From the NCBI GenBank assembly GCA_948467495.1, contig CAOKEO010000007.1, positions 1-55,247 on the forward strand: 55,247 bases of DNA, written 5' to 3'. Positions 19,863-28,889 of this stretch are shown piece by piece. Under the pieces are notes generated by a model, which worked only from the letters and a program-made list of their open reading frames with translations, did not search any database and had not been told where the DNA came from. This DNA is from an uncultured Clostridium sp. Lineage in GTDB: Bacteria; Bacillota; Clostridia; TANB77; CAG-508. Position numbers and translations under genes: made by a program. The first letter of the stretch is position 1. Each line of letters begins with the position of its first letter.

Positions 19863-20202
19863 CTTTTACTTCCTCCTTTTTATATACATAAATTCTATTT
19901 TTCTTTTGTTTAAATTTGATAGCTCTTTTTATAATATCATCTATATTTTCTCCACCTGTCTTTTCTGTAAATTTAAACTTTTTCGTATCTGGAATTTTAA
20001 AAGTTCCAATAGAAAATCCAATCACTCCAAAAATTCCTGTTATAATAATTCCTACTATTTGTGCTCCAAGCATATTAAATATAAAATAAAATAGTAATCC
20101 TGGTACTATGCCTATGGCAGTGTATATTAATCCTTTCATAGAAAAAATATATAAGATTCTACCTTCACCTTTATAATTTCTTGGTATTTCATATGTTCTC
20201 AT
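19855..20202 (-). CDS. PrgI-family T4SS membrane protein (VirB3-like)
   Basis: This 115-aa protein has an N-terminal EIPRNYKGEGRIL motif typical of PrgI proteins and two transmembrane helices (about residues 24-45 and 48-70). A basic cytoplasmic tail follows. PrgI/VirB3 proteins accompany VirB4 in Gram-positive conjugation systems and help anchor it to the membrane. The start has the site AAAGGAGG. The gene has its own promoter (20255-20283), downstream of the pilin terminator. It is the first gene of the machinery half of locus 1. Confidence 0.85.
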   Translation of the reverse strand: MRTYEIPRNYKGEGRILYIFSMKGLIYTAIGIVPGLLFYFIFNMLGAQIVGIIITGIFGVIGFSIGTFKIPDTKKFKFTEKTGGENIDDIIKRAIKFKQKKNRIYVYKKEEVKDE

Positions 20203-20254
20203 ATGTTTCCTCCTTTGTCCTATAGCTATGATAATCCTATTTATACTATTATAT

Positions 20255-20283
20255 ATTATAACAGAAAAAGCAGATAATTGTAA
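20255..20283 (-). promoter_or_regulatory. Promoter for the prgI-virB4-virB6 half of T4SS locus 1
   Basis: On the minus strand: TTACAA (20283-20278), a 17-bp spacer, then TATAAT (20260-20255). It lies between the pilin terminator and the PrgI start. Confidence 0.7.
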
Positions 20284-20354
20284 GTATTTAACCTATTTTT
20301 TCGAATTTTTAATAGATTTGTAATATTAAATTAACATTGTTGTAATATTAGCAT

Positions 20355-20398
20355 AAAAAAAACCCCTCTTTGATAAACATATCAAGAAGGGGTTTTTA
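20355..20398 (-). terminator. Terminator after the pilin cluster
   Basis: A strong hairpin with an 18-bp arm (ACCCCTCTTTGATA / TATCAAGAAGGGGT with one mismatch) is followed by a T run on the minus strand. It separates highly expressed pilin transcripts from the downstream machinery genes. Confidence 0.85.
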
Positions 20399-20404
20399 AT
20401 GCTT

Positions 20405-20770
20405 TTACACTGCTGGTGTATCCTTAACGAAGTTGTAAACAATAGTTGCAATAGTAGATGCACCAAATATCAAAGCAGCTCCCACTATATAAGGCATTAA
20501 TGTCTTTTTGTATTCCGCTTTTTCTTCAGCACTTCCTAACATATATTTAATACCTAGAACAGCTAATACAATTACTGATAAAACAATTCCAGCTGTTGTT
20601 ACAGCACTTAAGATTTTCCCACCGTATGTTTGTATTTGAGAATCTGCTGCTGTCTCTGTCGGTACAACTGAGCCAGGAGTAATAACAGCAAATACATTTG
20701 TTGTTGTAATCATTAGTGCTAACATAATAAACATAGCTGCTAAAATTTTAATTAAATTCTTCATTTTCAT
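20405..20770 (-). CDS. VirB2/TrbC-like pilin 1
   Basis: This 121-aa protein has a signal peptide (about residues 1-28, ending NVFA) and two hydrophobic helices (about 55-77 and 92-113). The conserved connecting loop is LGIKYMLGSAEEKAEYKK. That helix-loop-helix layout is the hallmark of VirB2/TrbC T4SS pilins, and this loop is shared by the next three genes upstream. It has a good AGGAGG site. It is the last of four tandem paralogues and sits directly before a strong terminator. Pilins of this type pack in the membrane and polymerise into the channel or pilus. Confidence 0.85.
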   Translation of the reverse strand: MKMKNLIKILAAMFIMLALMITTTNVFAVITPGSVVPTETAADSQIQTYGGKILSAVTTAGIVLSVIVLAVLGIKYMLGSAEEKAEYKKTLMPYIVGAALIFGASTIATIVYNFVKDTPAV

Positions 20771-20873
20771 TTTATTTCCTCCTTTTCCTATAAACTATTA
20801 TACTATCTCCCTACTAAAATAAGGAATTTTAATAACAAATTAATATTACATAATTATTATATCACACTTTTTT

Positions 20874-21218
20874 TTATTTTACAAATAGATATATAATTTG
20901 TGCAATTGTCGATGCTCCAAATACTAATACCGCTCCTATTAGATATGGCATTAAGGTTCTTTTGTATTCTGCTTTGTCTGCTGCACTTCCTAACATATAT
21001 TTGATACCTATAGCTGCTATTACGATTACAGACACTACTACACCAATGGATGTAATAATAGACACTATATATTTACCTGTTTTGATTAAACCAGTACCAT
21101 TTAAAGCCTGCTGATTTCCTTTCAAATTGCCAATACTAACTTCTTCTGCATAAGATACTGTCATTAAAAAACATGTTAAAACAATAATCATTATTATTCT
21201 TCTTATGTTTTTTTTCAT
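20874..21218 (-). CDS. VirB2/TrbC-like pilin 2
   Basis: This 114-aa protein has a signal peptide (about 1-25, ending SYAEE) and two transmembrane helices around the family loop AIGIKYMLGSAADKAEYKRT. It ends shortly after the second helix (IIYLFVK), without the C-terminal tail of pilin 1. The loop is closer to that of pilin 1 than to those of the two upstream paralogues, so these two probably arose by the most recent duplication. A GGGAGGAG site precedes the ATG. Confidence 0.85.
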   Translation of the reverse strand: MKKNIRRIIMIIVLTCFLMTVSYAEEVSIGNLKGNQQALNGTGLIKTGKYIVSIITSIGVVVSVIVIAAIGIKYMLGSAADKAEYKRTLMPYLIGAVLVFGASTIAQIIYLFVK

Positions 21219-21234
21219 ATTACTCCTCCCTAAT

Positions 21235-21636
21235 TTAGAATTCTGATAATATAGTTACCACTAGTTTCCAAATGCCAAAGGCTCCAAAAACAACGATACA
21301 TCCCCAAAAATATGGTACTAACGTCTCTTTCAGTTCTGCCTTTTCTTCAATCCCTGCCATCATAAATTTAATTCCAATTATCATGCCCACAATAACAACG
21401 ATTACAATTGCAACAGCTAAAAAAGCATTAAAAACAAAATCTGATGCTTCTTTTAATGTTTCTTCATTAATAACACTGCTGCCTCCCTTTTCTAAAAAAT
21501 TATCCGCCCCTTCAATTGTAGTATCTACTGTGTCTTTCGTATCTTTAGCAGCATATGTTTTAGAAAAACCAATACTTCCTAATAAAATAATACTTAAAAA
21601 TATAACAAATATTATCTTTTTTACCATATTAATCAC
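21235..21636 (-). CDS. VirB2/TrbC-like pilin 3 (divergent)
   Basis: This 133-aa protein has an N-terminal signal helix (about 8-30) and an acidic region of about 40 residues with DTTIEGADNFLEKG. The family helix-loop-helix follows, with loop IGIKFMMAGIEEKAELKETL. It is the most divergent of the four: MMAG replaces MLGS and a Trp pair lies in the second helix (YFWGCIVVFGAFGIW). It could be a minor pilin, an adaptor or a substrate-specific variant. Spacing to its neighbours is short (16 and 30 bases), so it is cotranscribed. Confidence 0.8.
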   Translation of the reverse strand: MINMVKKIIFVIFLSIILLGSIGFSKTYAAKDTKDTVDTTIEGADNFLEKGGSSVINEETLKEASDFVFNAFLAVAIVIVVIVGMIIGIKFMMAGIEEKAELKETLVPYFWGCIVVFGAFGIWKLVVTILSEF

Positions 21637-21666
21637 CTCTTTTTGCTCTGTTGTTATCGTTTGTAA

Positions 21667-22038
21667 TTATAGTTGTCCAGCTATTTTAACTACGATTGCC
21701 AAAATATTAGATATGCCAAATACCATAACTGCTCCTATTACATATGGCTTTAAAGTTTTCTTGTATTCTGCTTTTTCTTCTACACTGCCTACCATATACT
21801 TAATACCTAAAACTCCTAACACTGCAACTGATAAAATAGTTCCTATTATTTGTAAGGCTCCTATTATTATATTAGCCATTTTCGTCAATTTATCTGTGCC
21901 AGAAACTGAACTAGAAGTTCCCGGATTATAGTATCCTGCATCAAAAGCAAAAGTACAATTGGTTAGTATAAATAATAATATTGCACTTATCCATAAGATG
22001 ATAACTATTCTGTTATTTTTTCCTATTTTCTTTTTCAT
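21667..22038 (-). CDS. VirB2/TrbC-like pilin 4
   Basis: This 123-aa protein has a basic start, a signal helix (about 10-32, ending FAFDAG), a Ser/Gly-rich spacer and two helices around the loop LGIKYMVGSVEEKAEYKKTL. It is the first of the four pilin genes in transcription order and follows directly on the promoter at 22070-22098. The four-gene pilin array is unusual, since most T4SS loci encode one major VirB2. No gene for a pilin-processing or cyclising peptidase is recognisable nearby. Confidence 0.85.
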   Translation of the reverse strand: MKKKIGKNNRIVIILWISAILLFILTNCTFAFDAGYYNPGTSSSVSGTDKLTKMANIIIGALQIIGTILSVAVLGVLGIKYMVGSVEEKAEYKKTLKPYVIGAVMVFGISNILAIVVKIAGQL

Positions 22039-22069
22039 TTTTTCACATCTTTCTTTACTCTTATTAATA

Positions 22070-22098
22070 ATTATATCTTATTTCCCAACTTTTTTCAA
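22070..22098 (-). promoter_or_regulatory. Pilin operon promoter
   Basis: On the minus strand: TTGAAA (22098-22093), a 17-bp spacer, then a perfect TATAAT (22075-22070), about 30 bp upstream of pilin 4. Confidence 0.75.
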
Positions 22099-22226
22099 CT
22101 TTTAGCAATAGTAATTCAAAAAATGATAAAAAAGTAATATTTCTGTAATGTTTTTGTAATTAGGAAAACACCTATTTTTTAAATTCTTCTTTTTTCCCTT
22201 TTTATTCATGTCTTTTCTTTTAAACA

Positions 22227-22514
22227 TTACTCATTAGCCTCCTTATCTTTATAAGTAATATCATAAATCAAATCATTATTTTTAGTTTCTAAACGATTAA
22301 TAGCATCATTTAATTTCACAATCTTTTCTAACTCTTCGATATTAGCTTGATAAAAAACAGTTAATGAATAAGCAGTAATTATGATGGACATAACTATAAT
22401 AGTACCTATTGCAATAATAGCAGTTGTTGCACTTATTCTTATAAACCTTTTTTCTTGGGTCTCTAATTTCTCATATTGTTTATCCCAGAAATACTTTTTT
22501 GGTTCATCTATCAC
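22227..22514 (-). CDS. Small membrane/coiled-coil protein at the head of T4SS locus 1
   Basis: This 95-aa protein has a charged N-terminus (DEPKKYFWDKQYEKLETQEK), one transmembrane helix (about 28-52) and a C-terminal coiled coil (about 58-88, ELEKIVKLNDAINRLETKN). I do not recognise a family. The layout resembles small DivIC/FtsL-like or T4SS accessory proteins. It has a GGAGG site and a near-consensus promoter 30-60 bp upstream. It lies before the pilin promoter in the same direction, so it is probably part of, or a regulator of, the secretion locus. Confidence 0.6.
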   Translation of the reverse strand: MIDEPKKYFWDKQYEKLETQEKRFIRISATTAIIAIGTIIVMSIIITAYSLTVFYQANIEELEKIVKLNDAINRLETKNNDLIYDITYKDKEANE

Positions 22515-22545
22515 TTTGTGCCTCCTTTTTTACATTATTGTAAGT

Positions 22546-22574
22546 ATCATACTAAAAACAATATACATTGTCAA
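22546..22574 (-). promoter_or_regulatory. Leading promoter of T4SS locus 1
   Basis: On the minus strand: TTGACA (22574-22569), a 17-bp spacer, then TATGAT (22551-22546). It is the strongest-looking promoter of the locus. Confidence 0.75.
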
Positions 22575-22603
22575 CCAAAAATAGAAAAACTTTTATTGCC
22601 AAA

Positions 22604-22814
22604 GTAATTATTCAGACGTCTTGTTTTTTGGGAATAAAAGCTTGTATATTTTTATTTGTAACTCCCAGCTGCAAACAGTCTGTAATCTTATAACAGACTG
22701 TAATCTTGCTGGTCCCCCCGAATTGTTACATCATAAAAAATATAGAAGCTTTCTAATTGAAATATATCACCTCTAAATAGTACTTGCCAAAAAATAAGAC
22801 TTCTGAATTGTTAT
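22604..22814. repeat. Palindromic repeat family, full copy (core inverted relative to the 25.5-kb copy)
   Basis: The left end is GTAATTATTCAGACGTCTTG. The core (22648-22719) is GTAACTCCCAGCTGC ... CTGGTCCCCCC with the ACAGTCTGT / ACAGACTGT pair. The right half is AAAAATATAGAAGCTTTC with TATATCACCTCTAAATAGTAC. A second right end follows (TGCCAAAAAATAAGAC, to about 22814), matching the left end in reverse. The core runs opposite to that at 25.56 kb while the ends keep their order, as if the core had flipped. Confidence 0.8.
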
Positions 22815-22824
22815 TAATTAAAAT

Positions 22825-22866
22825 GAACCCAAATTATTAAACAAATTTGTCTAACAATTTGGGTTC
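22825..22866 (-). terminator. Terminator of the tRNA-Ser transcript
   Basis: A perfect 11-bp stem, GAACCCAAATT / AATTTGGGTTC, lies about 40 bp downstream of the tRNA-Ser(GCT) 3' end on the minus strand and is followed by a T-rich tail. Confidence 0.7.
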
Positions 22867-22903
22867 ACTTTAATAAATATTATCTTTAATCACAAACATT
22901 CTT

Positions 22904-22993
22904 TGGCGGAGATGAGAGGGTTCGAACCTCCGCGCCGTTTTCACGACCTAACTGTTTAGCAAACAGTCCCCTTCACCACTTGGGTACATCTCC
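22904..22993 (-). tRNA. tRNA-Ser(GCT)
   Basis: A 90-nt class II tRNA with encoded CCA. The acceptor stem is GGAGATG / CATCTCC, and GCT lies in the anticodon loop between CTGTTT and AAACAG. It has a long variable arm and a TTCGAAC T-loop. Confidence 0.95.
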
Positions 22994-23000
22994 ATTTTAT

Positions 23001-23042
23001 CAATAAAAGTTAGACATAGGCTTATATATCTAACTTTTATTG
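23001..23042. terminator. Hairpin between the two tRNA-Ser genes
   Basis: A perfect 14-bp stem (CAATAAAAGTTAGA / TCTAACTTTTATTG) with a 14-nt loop. It may be a terminator or a processing signal. Confidence 0.55.
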
Positions 23043-23044
23043 TT

Positions 23045-23136
<92 letters not shown>

Positions 23137-23213
23137 AAGTGTTAGAAGTATTCTTCCAACAGTCTTTATCTTAGCATTTTTATTTAAGTTTGTCAATAGC
23201 AATTCATGGATTT

Positions 23214-23717
23214 TTAAATTCCTTCTGCCTGAATTGCTTTTTCAATCGCCTGCGTTTCTTCTTCTGAAAGAGTGTACGTAGACTTTCCTTGTTCTACTGG
23301 CTTAGCATAGATATTAGACATTTCTCTTGAATAAATTCCATTTAACACTACGCCATCCTTATTCTCATCTAATAATGCCAAAGCAAAACTTAAATCACTT
23401 CCTGTATCTTTAAACGCACTATATCTTACCATTCCTACTTTTTGAATGCACTTTTTCAACTCTTGATCTATTTGTTTTACGTGAGTAGAAGTCTTTTTAT
23501 TATGTCTTTCCACTTCTTCCACTCGAGACATATAAGCTTGCAAATCTTCTTCTAGATTTTCTCCATCTCCTAGTTTTCTCATAAAGTCATGATATCTTCT
23601 ATTTAATTTAGAAAACCTTATTAGCATCATCATAAATCCAATTAGTAAAAAAAGCATAATGCCAAAAACGACTAATAAAAAAGCATCTGTTCTTATCATT
23701 TCCATTAAACTATTCAT
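23214..23717 (-). CDS. DUF4446 family protein
   Basis: This 167-aa protein has one N-terminal transmembrane helix (about residues 12-34), a coiled-coil middle (about 50-90) and the conserved DUF4446 C-terminal part. The conserved strings are VGMVRYSAFKDTGSDLSFALALLDENKDGVV (given here as the span from about residue 94) and VEQGKSTYTLSEEE. The family is common in Firmicutes immediately downstream of parB, as here (15 bases). Its function is not known. A link to chromosome segregation or the membrane is suggested only by synteny. Confidence 0.9.
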   Translation of the reverse strand: MNSLMEMIRTDAFLLVVFGIMLFLLIGFMMMLIRFSKLNRRYHDFMRKLGDGENLEEDLQAYMSRVEEVERHNKKTSTHVKQIDQELKKCIQKVGMVRYSAFKDTGSDLSFALALLDENKDGVVLNGIYSREMSNIYAKPVEQGKSTYTLSEEETQAIEKAIQAEGI

Positions 23718-23731
23718 ATATACCCTCTTTT

Positions 23732-24571
23732 CTACTTTATCAATCCTAAAATTCTTTCTAAATCATCATTAGAAGTATATTCTATGATAATTTTTCCTCT
23801 TCGTTTACCTGGATCTAATCTAACTTTAGAACCAAAAAAACTTTGAAAATTATCTTCTATACTTTTATATAAAACATGATTTCTTTGCTGTTCTTCTTTT
23901 GTTTCTTTTGTTTTTGCTTTTTTTTCTAGTTGCCTTACACTAGAACCTCTCTCTAACAATTGAATAGCAGCTTGATACTGCTTTTCTGGTTCTGTGATGG
24001 CTAACAATGCTTTACAATGGCCTTCTGATATTTTTCCTTCTTTTGCCATTTCTAAGACACGTGGCTCTAAGTTTAAGATTCGTATCCAGTTAGCAACTGT
24101 ACTTCTTCCTTTTCCTATTTTTTTTGCTACTTCCTCTTGTGACATTTGATAAGTATCCATTAATGTTTTAATCCCCATTGCTTTTTCTACTGGATTTAAG
24201 TCTTCTCTTTGCATATTTTCTATTAAAGCAATTTCTGAATTTATTTTTTCGTTATCTTCTCGAATAATAGCGGGAATTTCTTTCAATCCTGCTAGTTTAG
24301 AAGCTCTCCATCTTCTTTCTCCAGCAATAATACTATAATAACCATCTTTTGGGGTAACAACAATTGGTTGAATTAACCCATATTCTTGAATGGATTGTGC
24401 TAATTCTTCTAATGCTTCTTGGTCAAACCTTTTTCTTGGTTGGTCTCGATTTGGCTCTACTTCTGTTATTTTCAATTTTTTCAAGGTGTCATTTTCTTGT
24501 ACTTTTTCTTCTTCTGGTACAGGTCCAAATAAAGCATCTAATCCTTTTCCTAATCCTGTCATCTTTGCCAT
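23732..24571 (-). CDS. parB: Chromosome-partitioning protein ParB (Spo0J)
   Basis: This 279-aa protein has the standard ParB architecture. The N-terminal ParA-interacting segment is GLGKGLDALFG. The ParB/sulfiredoxin-like CTPase domain (about 30-125) has EPNRDQPRKRF and AGERRWRASK. A helix-turn-helix domain (about 130-200, SQEEVAKKIGKGRSTVANWIR) and a C-terminal dimerisation region follow. ParB binds parS sites near the origin, spreads as a CTP-dependent clamp and recruits ParA and condensin. The start has AAGGAGG. It lies 16 bases after parA and before the DUF4446 gene, the usual origin-proximal order. Confidence 0.97.
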   Translation of the reverse strand: MAKMTGLGKGLDALFGPVPEEEKVQENDTLKKLKITEVEPNRDQPRKRFDQEALEELAQSIQEYGLIQPIVVTPKDGYYSIIAGERRWRASKLAGLKEIPAIIREDNEKINSEIALIENMQREDLNPVEKAMGIKTLMDTYQMSQEEVAKKIGKGRSTVANWIRILNLEPRVLEMAKEGKISEGHCKALLAITEPEKQYQAAIQLLERGSSVRQLEKKAKTKETKEEQQRNHVLYKSIEDNFQSFFGSKVRLDPGKRRGKIIIEYTSNDDLERILGLIK

Positions 24572-24587
24572 TTGGCATTCCTCCTTT

Positions 24588-25376
24588 TTACATCATATGT
24601 TTCGCCTTTTTTTGTTCTTCATTCATCTTTAAAAATTCTTTCGTGAATTTAATATAACTTTTAGCTCCTTTTGATTTAAGGTCATATTCTATAATTGGCA
24701 TGCCATAGCTTGGTGCTTCACTTAATCTTACATTCCTTGGGATAACCGTCTTATAAACTTTATTATTAAAATATTTCTTTACTTCTTTTACTACTTGGTT
24801 GGAAAGATTTGTCCTAATATCATACATGGTAAGTAAGGCACCTTCTATTTGAATGTTTTTATTTAAGTGTTTTTTTACTAGATTTATGGTATTTAATAGT
24901 TGTCCTAATCCTTCTAATGCAAAATATTCACATTGTACTGGAATGAGTACACTATTGGATGCAGTAAAAGCATTTAACGTGATTAAACCTAAAGATGGTG
25001 GACAATCAATTAAAATATAATCAAATTGATTTTTGATTTCATTTAATTTTTCATTGAGCCTCTGTTCTCTTGACATCATAGATACTAATTCAACTTCTGC
25101 ACCTGCTAAATTAATATCAGAAGGACATACTTTTAGATTCTTTATCATGGTATCTTGTATGGTGTCTTGTATTTGTGTATCATTTACCAAAACATCATAA
25201 GTAGAAAATTCTACTTCTTTTTCTACACCAAGTCCGCTTGTTGCATTCCCTTGCGGATCAGCATCTATTAATAAGACCTTTTTTCCTCTCCTTGCTAAGA
25301 TACTTGCTAAATTAACAGTTGTCGTTGTTTTTCCAACGCCACCTTTTTGATTTGCTATTGATATAACTTTTCCCAA
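24588..25376 (-). CDS. parA: Chromosome-partitioning ATPase ParA (Soj)
   Basis: This 262-aa deviant-Walker ATPase opens GKVISIANQKGGVGKTTTTV, with the signature lysine of ParA/MinD proteins. It continues with LIDADPQGNATSGLG, a Walker B-like DYILIDCPPSLG and SVLIPVQCEYFALEGL. I place the start at TTG 25376, because GGAGG lies 8 bases upstream and the product then begins at the family position. A longer GTG start at 25391 would overlap that site. ParA interacts with ParB and DnaA to control origin segregation and replication initiation. Confidence 0.95.
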   Translation of the reverse strand: MGKVISIANQKGGVGKTTTTVNLASILARRGKKVLLIDADPQGNATSGLGVEKEVEFSTYDVLVNDTQIQDTIQDTMIKNLKVCPSDINLAGAEVELVSMMSREQRLNEKLNEIKNQFDYILIDCPPSLGLITLNAFTASNSVLIPVQCEYFALEGLGQLLNTINLVKKHLNKNIQIEGALLTMYDIRTNLSNQVVKEVKKYFNNKVYKTVIPRNVRLSEAPSYGMPIIEYDLKSKGAKSYIKFTKEFLKMNEEQKKAKHMM

Positions 25377-25492
25377 TTTCACTGCCTCCACTTTGTTAAT
25401 TTTTACTTCTTAATTCTTGTTGTTCCATATTATTATCATATAAAAATATGGAAAAAAAGTCAATAAAAAACGCAAAATTTATTGACTTTTTT

Positions 25493-25673
25493 GTGACTAT
25501 TCAGACGTTTTGTTTTTTGCAATAAAAGTTTCTATATTTTTTATGATGTAACAATTCGGGGGGACCAGCAAGATTACAGTCTGTTATAAGATTACAGACT
25601 GTTCGCAGCTGGGAGTTACCAATAAAAAATATAGAAACTTTTTAATTGGTATATATCACCTCTGAATAGTTAC
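25493..25673. repeat. Palindromic repeat family, complete reference copy
   Basis: This 181-bp element has terminal inverted repeats GTGACTATTCAGA and TCTGAATAGTTAC and subterminal arms AGTTTCTATATTTTTTAT / ATAAAAAATATAGAAACTTT. The core (25558-25620) is GGGGGGACCAGCAAG, then ACAGTCTGT ... ACAGACTGT, then GCAGCTGGGAGTTACC. A degraded second copy of the left part (CGTCTATATTTTTTTTGATA) lies at about 25728-25790. It sits upstream of parA and holds no reading frame. Confidence 0.85.
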
Positions 25674-25853
25674 ACTTTTTTGTAACTTTTCGTTACTACT
25701 CACAGCTATCTAAAATAAATTGATGAAAGCGTCTATATTTTTTTTGATATAACAATCTGGAAGAATTAGCAACAAATCTCGCTTCTTGAGACCTTTTGTC
25801 TGCTTTTCCAATTCTTCTATTCCATTTAAGGGCTCAAAGAAGCTAAAAATCAG
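25674..25853. other. Gene-free stretch with degraded repeat copy
   Basis: Together with the repeat at 25493 this makes a 477-bp gap between rsmG and parA. Only the eroded repeat half at about 25728-25790 can be recognised; I see no gene. A parS-like 16-mer was not found by eye. Confidence 0.5.
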
Positions 25854-26594
25854 TCAACTCGAAAAATTGCTTGCATGAATAGGTTCTTTTGCTGCCATAC
25901 CTGGTTTCCTTGGATACTTAGATGGTGTAAGCTTCACTTTACGAATTAAAACAATATTTCTATCCATATTACTTGTTGGCAATTGGAAAGAGTCTATCTT
26001 TTCCACATTTCCTCCCAAAATGGAAATAGCCTTTTTACTTTGTTTTATTTCTTCTTGTATATTAGGTCCTTTCATACAAATACAAGCACCATTTAACTTA
26101 ACCATTGGTATTAAATACTCAGATAACGTTGACAAATTAGCTACTGCTCTTGAAGTAGCATAATCAAAAGCTTCTCGGTACCTTTTATTTTTCCCAAACT
26201 CTTCTATACGTGAATGAACACCATCTATTTTTGATAAATTTAATTGTTGTATCACTTCTTGCAAAAAAACAATTCTTTTGTTCAAAGAGTCCAATAATGT
26301 AATCTCTATATCCTTTCTAATAATTTTTAAAGGAATTCCCGGAAATCCTGCACCAGTTCCTACATCTATTAATTTCGCGTTTTTCTTTATATATTTAGCA
26401 ATTGTCATAGAATCAATATAATGTTTCAAAATAATCTCCTCTGGTTCTACTATTGCAGTTAAATTTATTTTTTCATTCCATGCCAATAATAACTGCATAT
26501 AATGATAAAATTGATAAATTTGTTCCTCGTCCAACAAAATTTCTATTTGTCTTGCATATCCTTTTATTTTTTCAAAAAACTCTTCTTTTAACAT
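25854..26594 (-). CDS. rsmG: 16S rRNA (guanine527-N7)-methyltransferase RsmG
   Basis: This 246-aa protein belongs to the GidB/RsmG family, which methylates G527 of 16S rRNA from S-adenosylmethionine. Visible motifs are [21 protein letters not shown], the SAM-binding [15 protein letters not shown] and [11 protein letters not shown]. The C-terminal [13 protein letters not shown] tail is typical. The start (site AAGGAGA) overlaps the 3' end of mnmG by 7 bases, indicating translational coupling, and the mnmG-rsmG-parA order is the usual one near the origin. Loss of RsmG is known to give low-level streptomycin resistance in other bacteria. Confidence 0.97.
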   Translation of the reverse strand: MLKEEFFEKIKGYARQIEILLDEEQIYQFYHYMQLLLAWNEKINLTAIVEPEEIILKHYIDSMTIAKYIKKNAKLIDVGTGAGFPGIPLKIIRKDIEITLLDSLNKRIVFLQEVIQQLNLSKIDGVHSRIEEFGKNKRYREAFDYATSRAVANLSTLSEYLIPMVKLNGACICMKGPNIQEEIKQSKKAISILGGNVEKIDSFQLPTSNMDRNIVLIRKVKLTPSKYPRKPGMAAKEPIHASNFSS

Positions 26595-28477
26595 ACTTTC
26601 TCCTTATTATGATTGAATTGTTGCAAATAAACCAACAATACTGATATATCTGCTGGTGAAACCCCTGATATACGAGAAGCTTGCCCTATGGAATGAGGTC
26701 TAAATTGCTTTAATTTTTGTCTTGCTTCTAAACTAATTCCATTTATTTTTTCATAATTAATGTTCTCTGGTAAAATTTTTGTTTCTAACTTCTTAAACTT
26801 TTCTACTTGTGCTTCTTGCATTTTTATATATCCTTCATATTTGATTTGGATTTCTACTTCTTCTTTCTCTTGTTTTGTCAAATGGGGTCTTTCTTCATCA
26901 ATAACAGCTAATTTTTCGTAATCTAACTCTGTTCTTTTTAATAGCTCTGACATTTTTGTTCCAGTAGATAAGATAGAAGTGCCATTTGCTTTTAACAATC
27001 CATTTACTTTTTCATTCGGTTTTACAATTAACTTCTTTAACCTTGCTATTTCTTTTTCTATCTTTTCCTTTTTACTAATAAATCTCTCATATCTTTCATC
27101 AGAAATGAGTCCTATTTCATGCCCTATTTGTGTTAATCTCAAATCTGCATTATCTTGTCTTAATAGCAATCGATACTCCGCTCGAGATGTCATCATTCGA
27201 TACGGTTCATTTGTTCCTTTGGTAACAATATCATCAATTAAAACTCCAATATAGGCTTGTGTCCTATCTAATATAAGCGGCTCTTTTCCTTTTATTTTTT
27301 GAACTGCATTAATGCCAGCCATTAATCCTTGACAAGCAGCTTCTTCATAACCAGAAGTGCCATTTATTTGTCCTGCCATAAATAGTCCCTCTATTCCTTT
27401 ATATTCCAAGGAAAGTTTTAAATTCGATGGATCAATACAATCATATTCAATGGCATAAGCAGGTCTTGTAAATTCCGCTTTTTCTAAACCTGGTATCGTA
27501 TGGTATAAAGCAATTTGTACATCTTCTGGCAACGAGGAACTCATGCCTTGAACATACATTTCTTCTGTATCCATACCAACTGGTTCTACAAACGCTTGAT
27601 GACGTGGTTTATCACTAAAACGCACGACCTTATCTTCTATGGATGGGCAATATCTAGGACCAGTTCCTTCTATCATACCAGCATATAAAGGAGAACGATG
27701 TAAATTTTGTCGAATAATGTTATGGGTTTTTTCATTTGTATAAGTTAAATAACAATCTACTTGTTCGAACTCTTTTGGTTCATTATCAAAAGAAAAAGCC
27801 TCGATTTCTTCATCTCCTTTTTGAACCTCCATTTTGCTAAAATCAATACTTCTCTTATTAATTCTAGCTGGTGTCCCTGTCTTAAAACGTATTAATTCAA
27901 TTCCTATGTTCCTCAAGCAACTTGACAATTGATTTGCTGCTGCTACCCCATCTGGTCCACTTTCTTTTGAAAAGTCTCCTATGAATATCTTTCCTCTTAA
28001 ATAAGTACCTGTCGCTAAAATAACTGTCTTTACTTTATAAATAGCTCCTACCTCTGTTTGAATGCCAACTATTTTCCCATTTTCTACTTGAATGTCTACA
28101 ATTTCACCTTGTTTTACTTCTAAATTCTCTTGTTTTTCTAAAGTATGTTTCATTTCAGCTTGATACTTCTTTCTATCTGCTTGTGCTCTCAAGGAATGAA
28201 CTGCTGGTCCCTTTGAAGTATTTAACATTTTAATTTGTATCATAGTTTTATCAATATTTTTTCCCATTTCTCCACCAAGAGAGTCGACTTCTCTTACTAA
28301 ATGTCCCTTTGAACTTCCTCCTATATGAGGATTACATGGCATATTTGCTATTGCCTCTAAACTAATAGAAAAAATTAATGTTTTCATTCCTAATCTAGCA
28401 GCAGCAAGTGCTGCTTCACAACCTGCGTGTCCTGCTCCTACAACTGCCACATCATATTCTCCTGCAATATAACTCAT
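26588..28477 (-). CDS. mnmG: tRNA uridine-5-carboxymethylaminomethyl synthesis protein MnmG (GidA)
   Basis: This 629-aa FAD enzyme works with MnmE to place the (carboxymethyl)aminomethyl group on wobble uridine 34 of tRNAs reading split codon boxes. The FAD-binding Rossmann start is [22 protein letters not shown]. Conserved [23 protein letters not shown] (in parts), [41 protein letters not shown] and [17 protein letters not shown] (in parts) span the protein. The C-terminal MnmE-binding region ends [14 protein letters not shown]. The start has AGAAGGAG. It is separated from mnmE by a 412-bp T-rich gap, longer than usual. Confidence 0.98.
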   Translation of the reverse strand: MSYIAGEYDVAVVGAGHAGCEAALAAARLGMKTLIFSISLEAIANMPCNPHIGGSSKGHLVREVDSLGGEMGKNIDKTMIQIKMLNTSKGPAVHSLRAQADRKKYQAEMKHTLEKQENLEVKQGEIVDIQVENGKIVGIQTEVGAIYKVKTVILATGTYLRGKIFIGDFSKESGPDGVAAANQLSSCLRNIGIELIRFKTGTPARINKRSIDFSKMEVQKGDEEIEAFSFDNEPKEFEQVDCYLTYTNEKTHNIIRQNLHRSPLYAGMIEGTGPRYCPSIEDKVVRFSDKPRHQAFVEPVGMDTEEMYVQGMSSSLPEDVQIALYHTIPGLEKAEFTRPAYAIEYDCIDPSNLKLSLEYKGIEGLFMAGQINGTSGYEEAACQGLMAGINAVQKIKGKEPLILDRTQAYIGVLIDDIVTKGTNEPYRMMTSRAEYRLLLRQDNADLRLTQIGHEIGLISDERYERFISKKEKIEKEIARLKKLIVKPNEKVNGLLKANGTSILSTGTKMSELLKRTELDYEKLAVIDEERPHLTKQEKEEVEIQIKYEGYIKMQEAQVEKFKKLETKILPENINYEKINGISLEARQKLKQFRPHSIGQASRISGVSPADISVLLVYLQQFNHNKEKVC

Positions 28478-28889
28478 TTTTTTCTCCTTCTATTTCTTTA
28501 TTTTATGAATTGTTCATTCAATTTTTCTCATTGTTCCCCAACACTTTTCTTTTCCTTGTGGAACAAAAATTCTTGTTTTTTTGTAACTAAGCTTATTTTT
28601 TACTTATTAGTTTTATTTTTGTCTTTTACACATTTACGCTCTTTTAGCTATATTTAAGTATTTATCTTGACTTTTTCTTGTTTTTGTAAATTTTAACTCG
28701 TTGCGTATTTTTTATGTAATCTTATGTTTTTTGTTTGTTTTTATACTTAACTTTCTATATTGCCTTTTATGATAATATAAAAATAAGCCATTAAATTATC
28801 GTTATTTCGCTTTTTATTTTTTGACAACTAATTTATCGTATTTTCTATTTTAATTCCTTATTTTTGATTTTAAGGACAAAAATTTATTA
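28478..28889. other. 412-bp T-rich gap between mnmE and mnmG
   Basis: I see no gene, tRNA or strong hairpin. The plus strand is T-rich. It presumably holds the mnmG promoter on the minus strand, but I could not pick a convincing -35/-10 pair. Confidence 0.4.

Noticed and set aside
21272..21931. 219-aa plus-strand ORF
   Set aside because: It is antisense to two pilin genes. Its length reflects the biased composition of the pilin coding strand.
7808..22514. Complete integrative conjugative element
   Set aside because: No relaxase, integrase, replication gene or flanking att repeat was found, and no tRNA gene is split at the borders.
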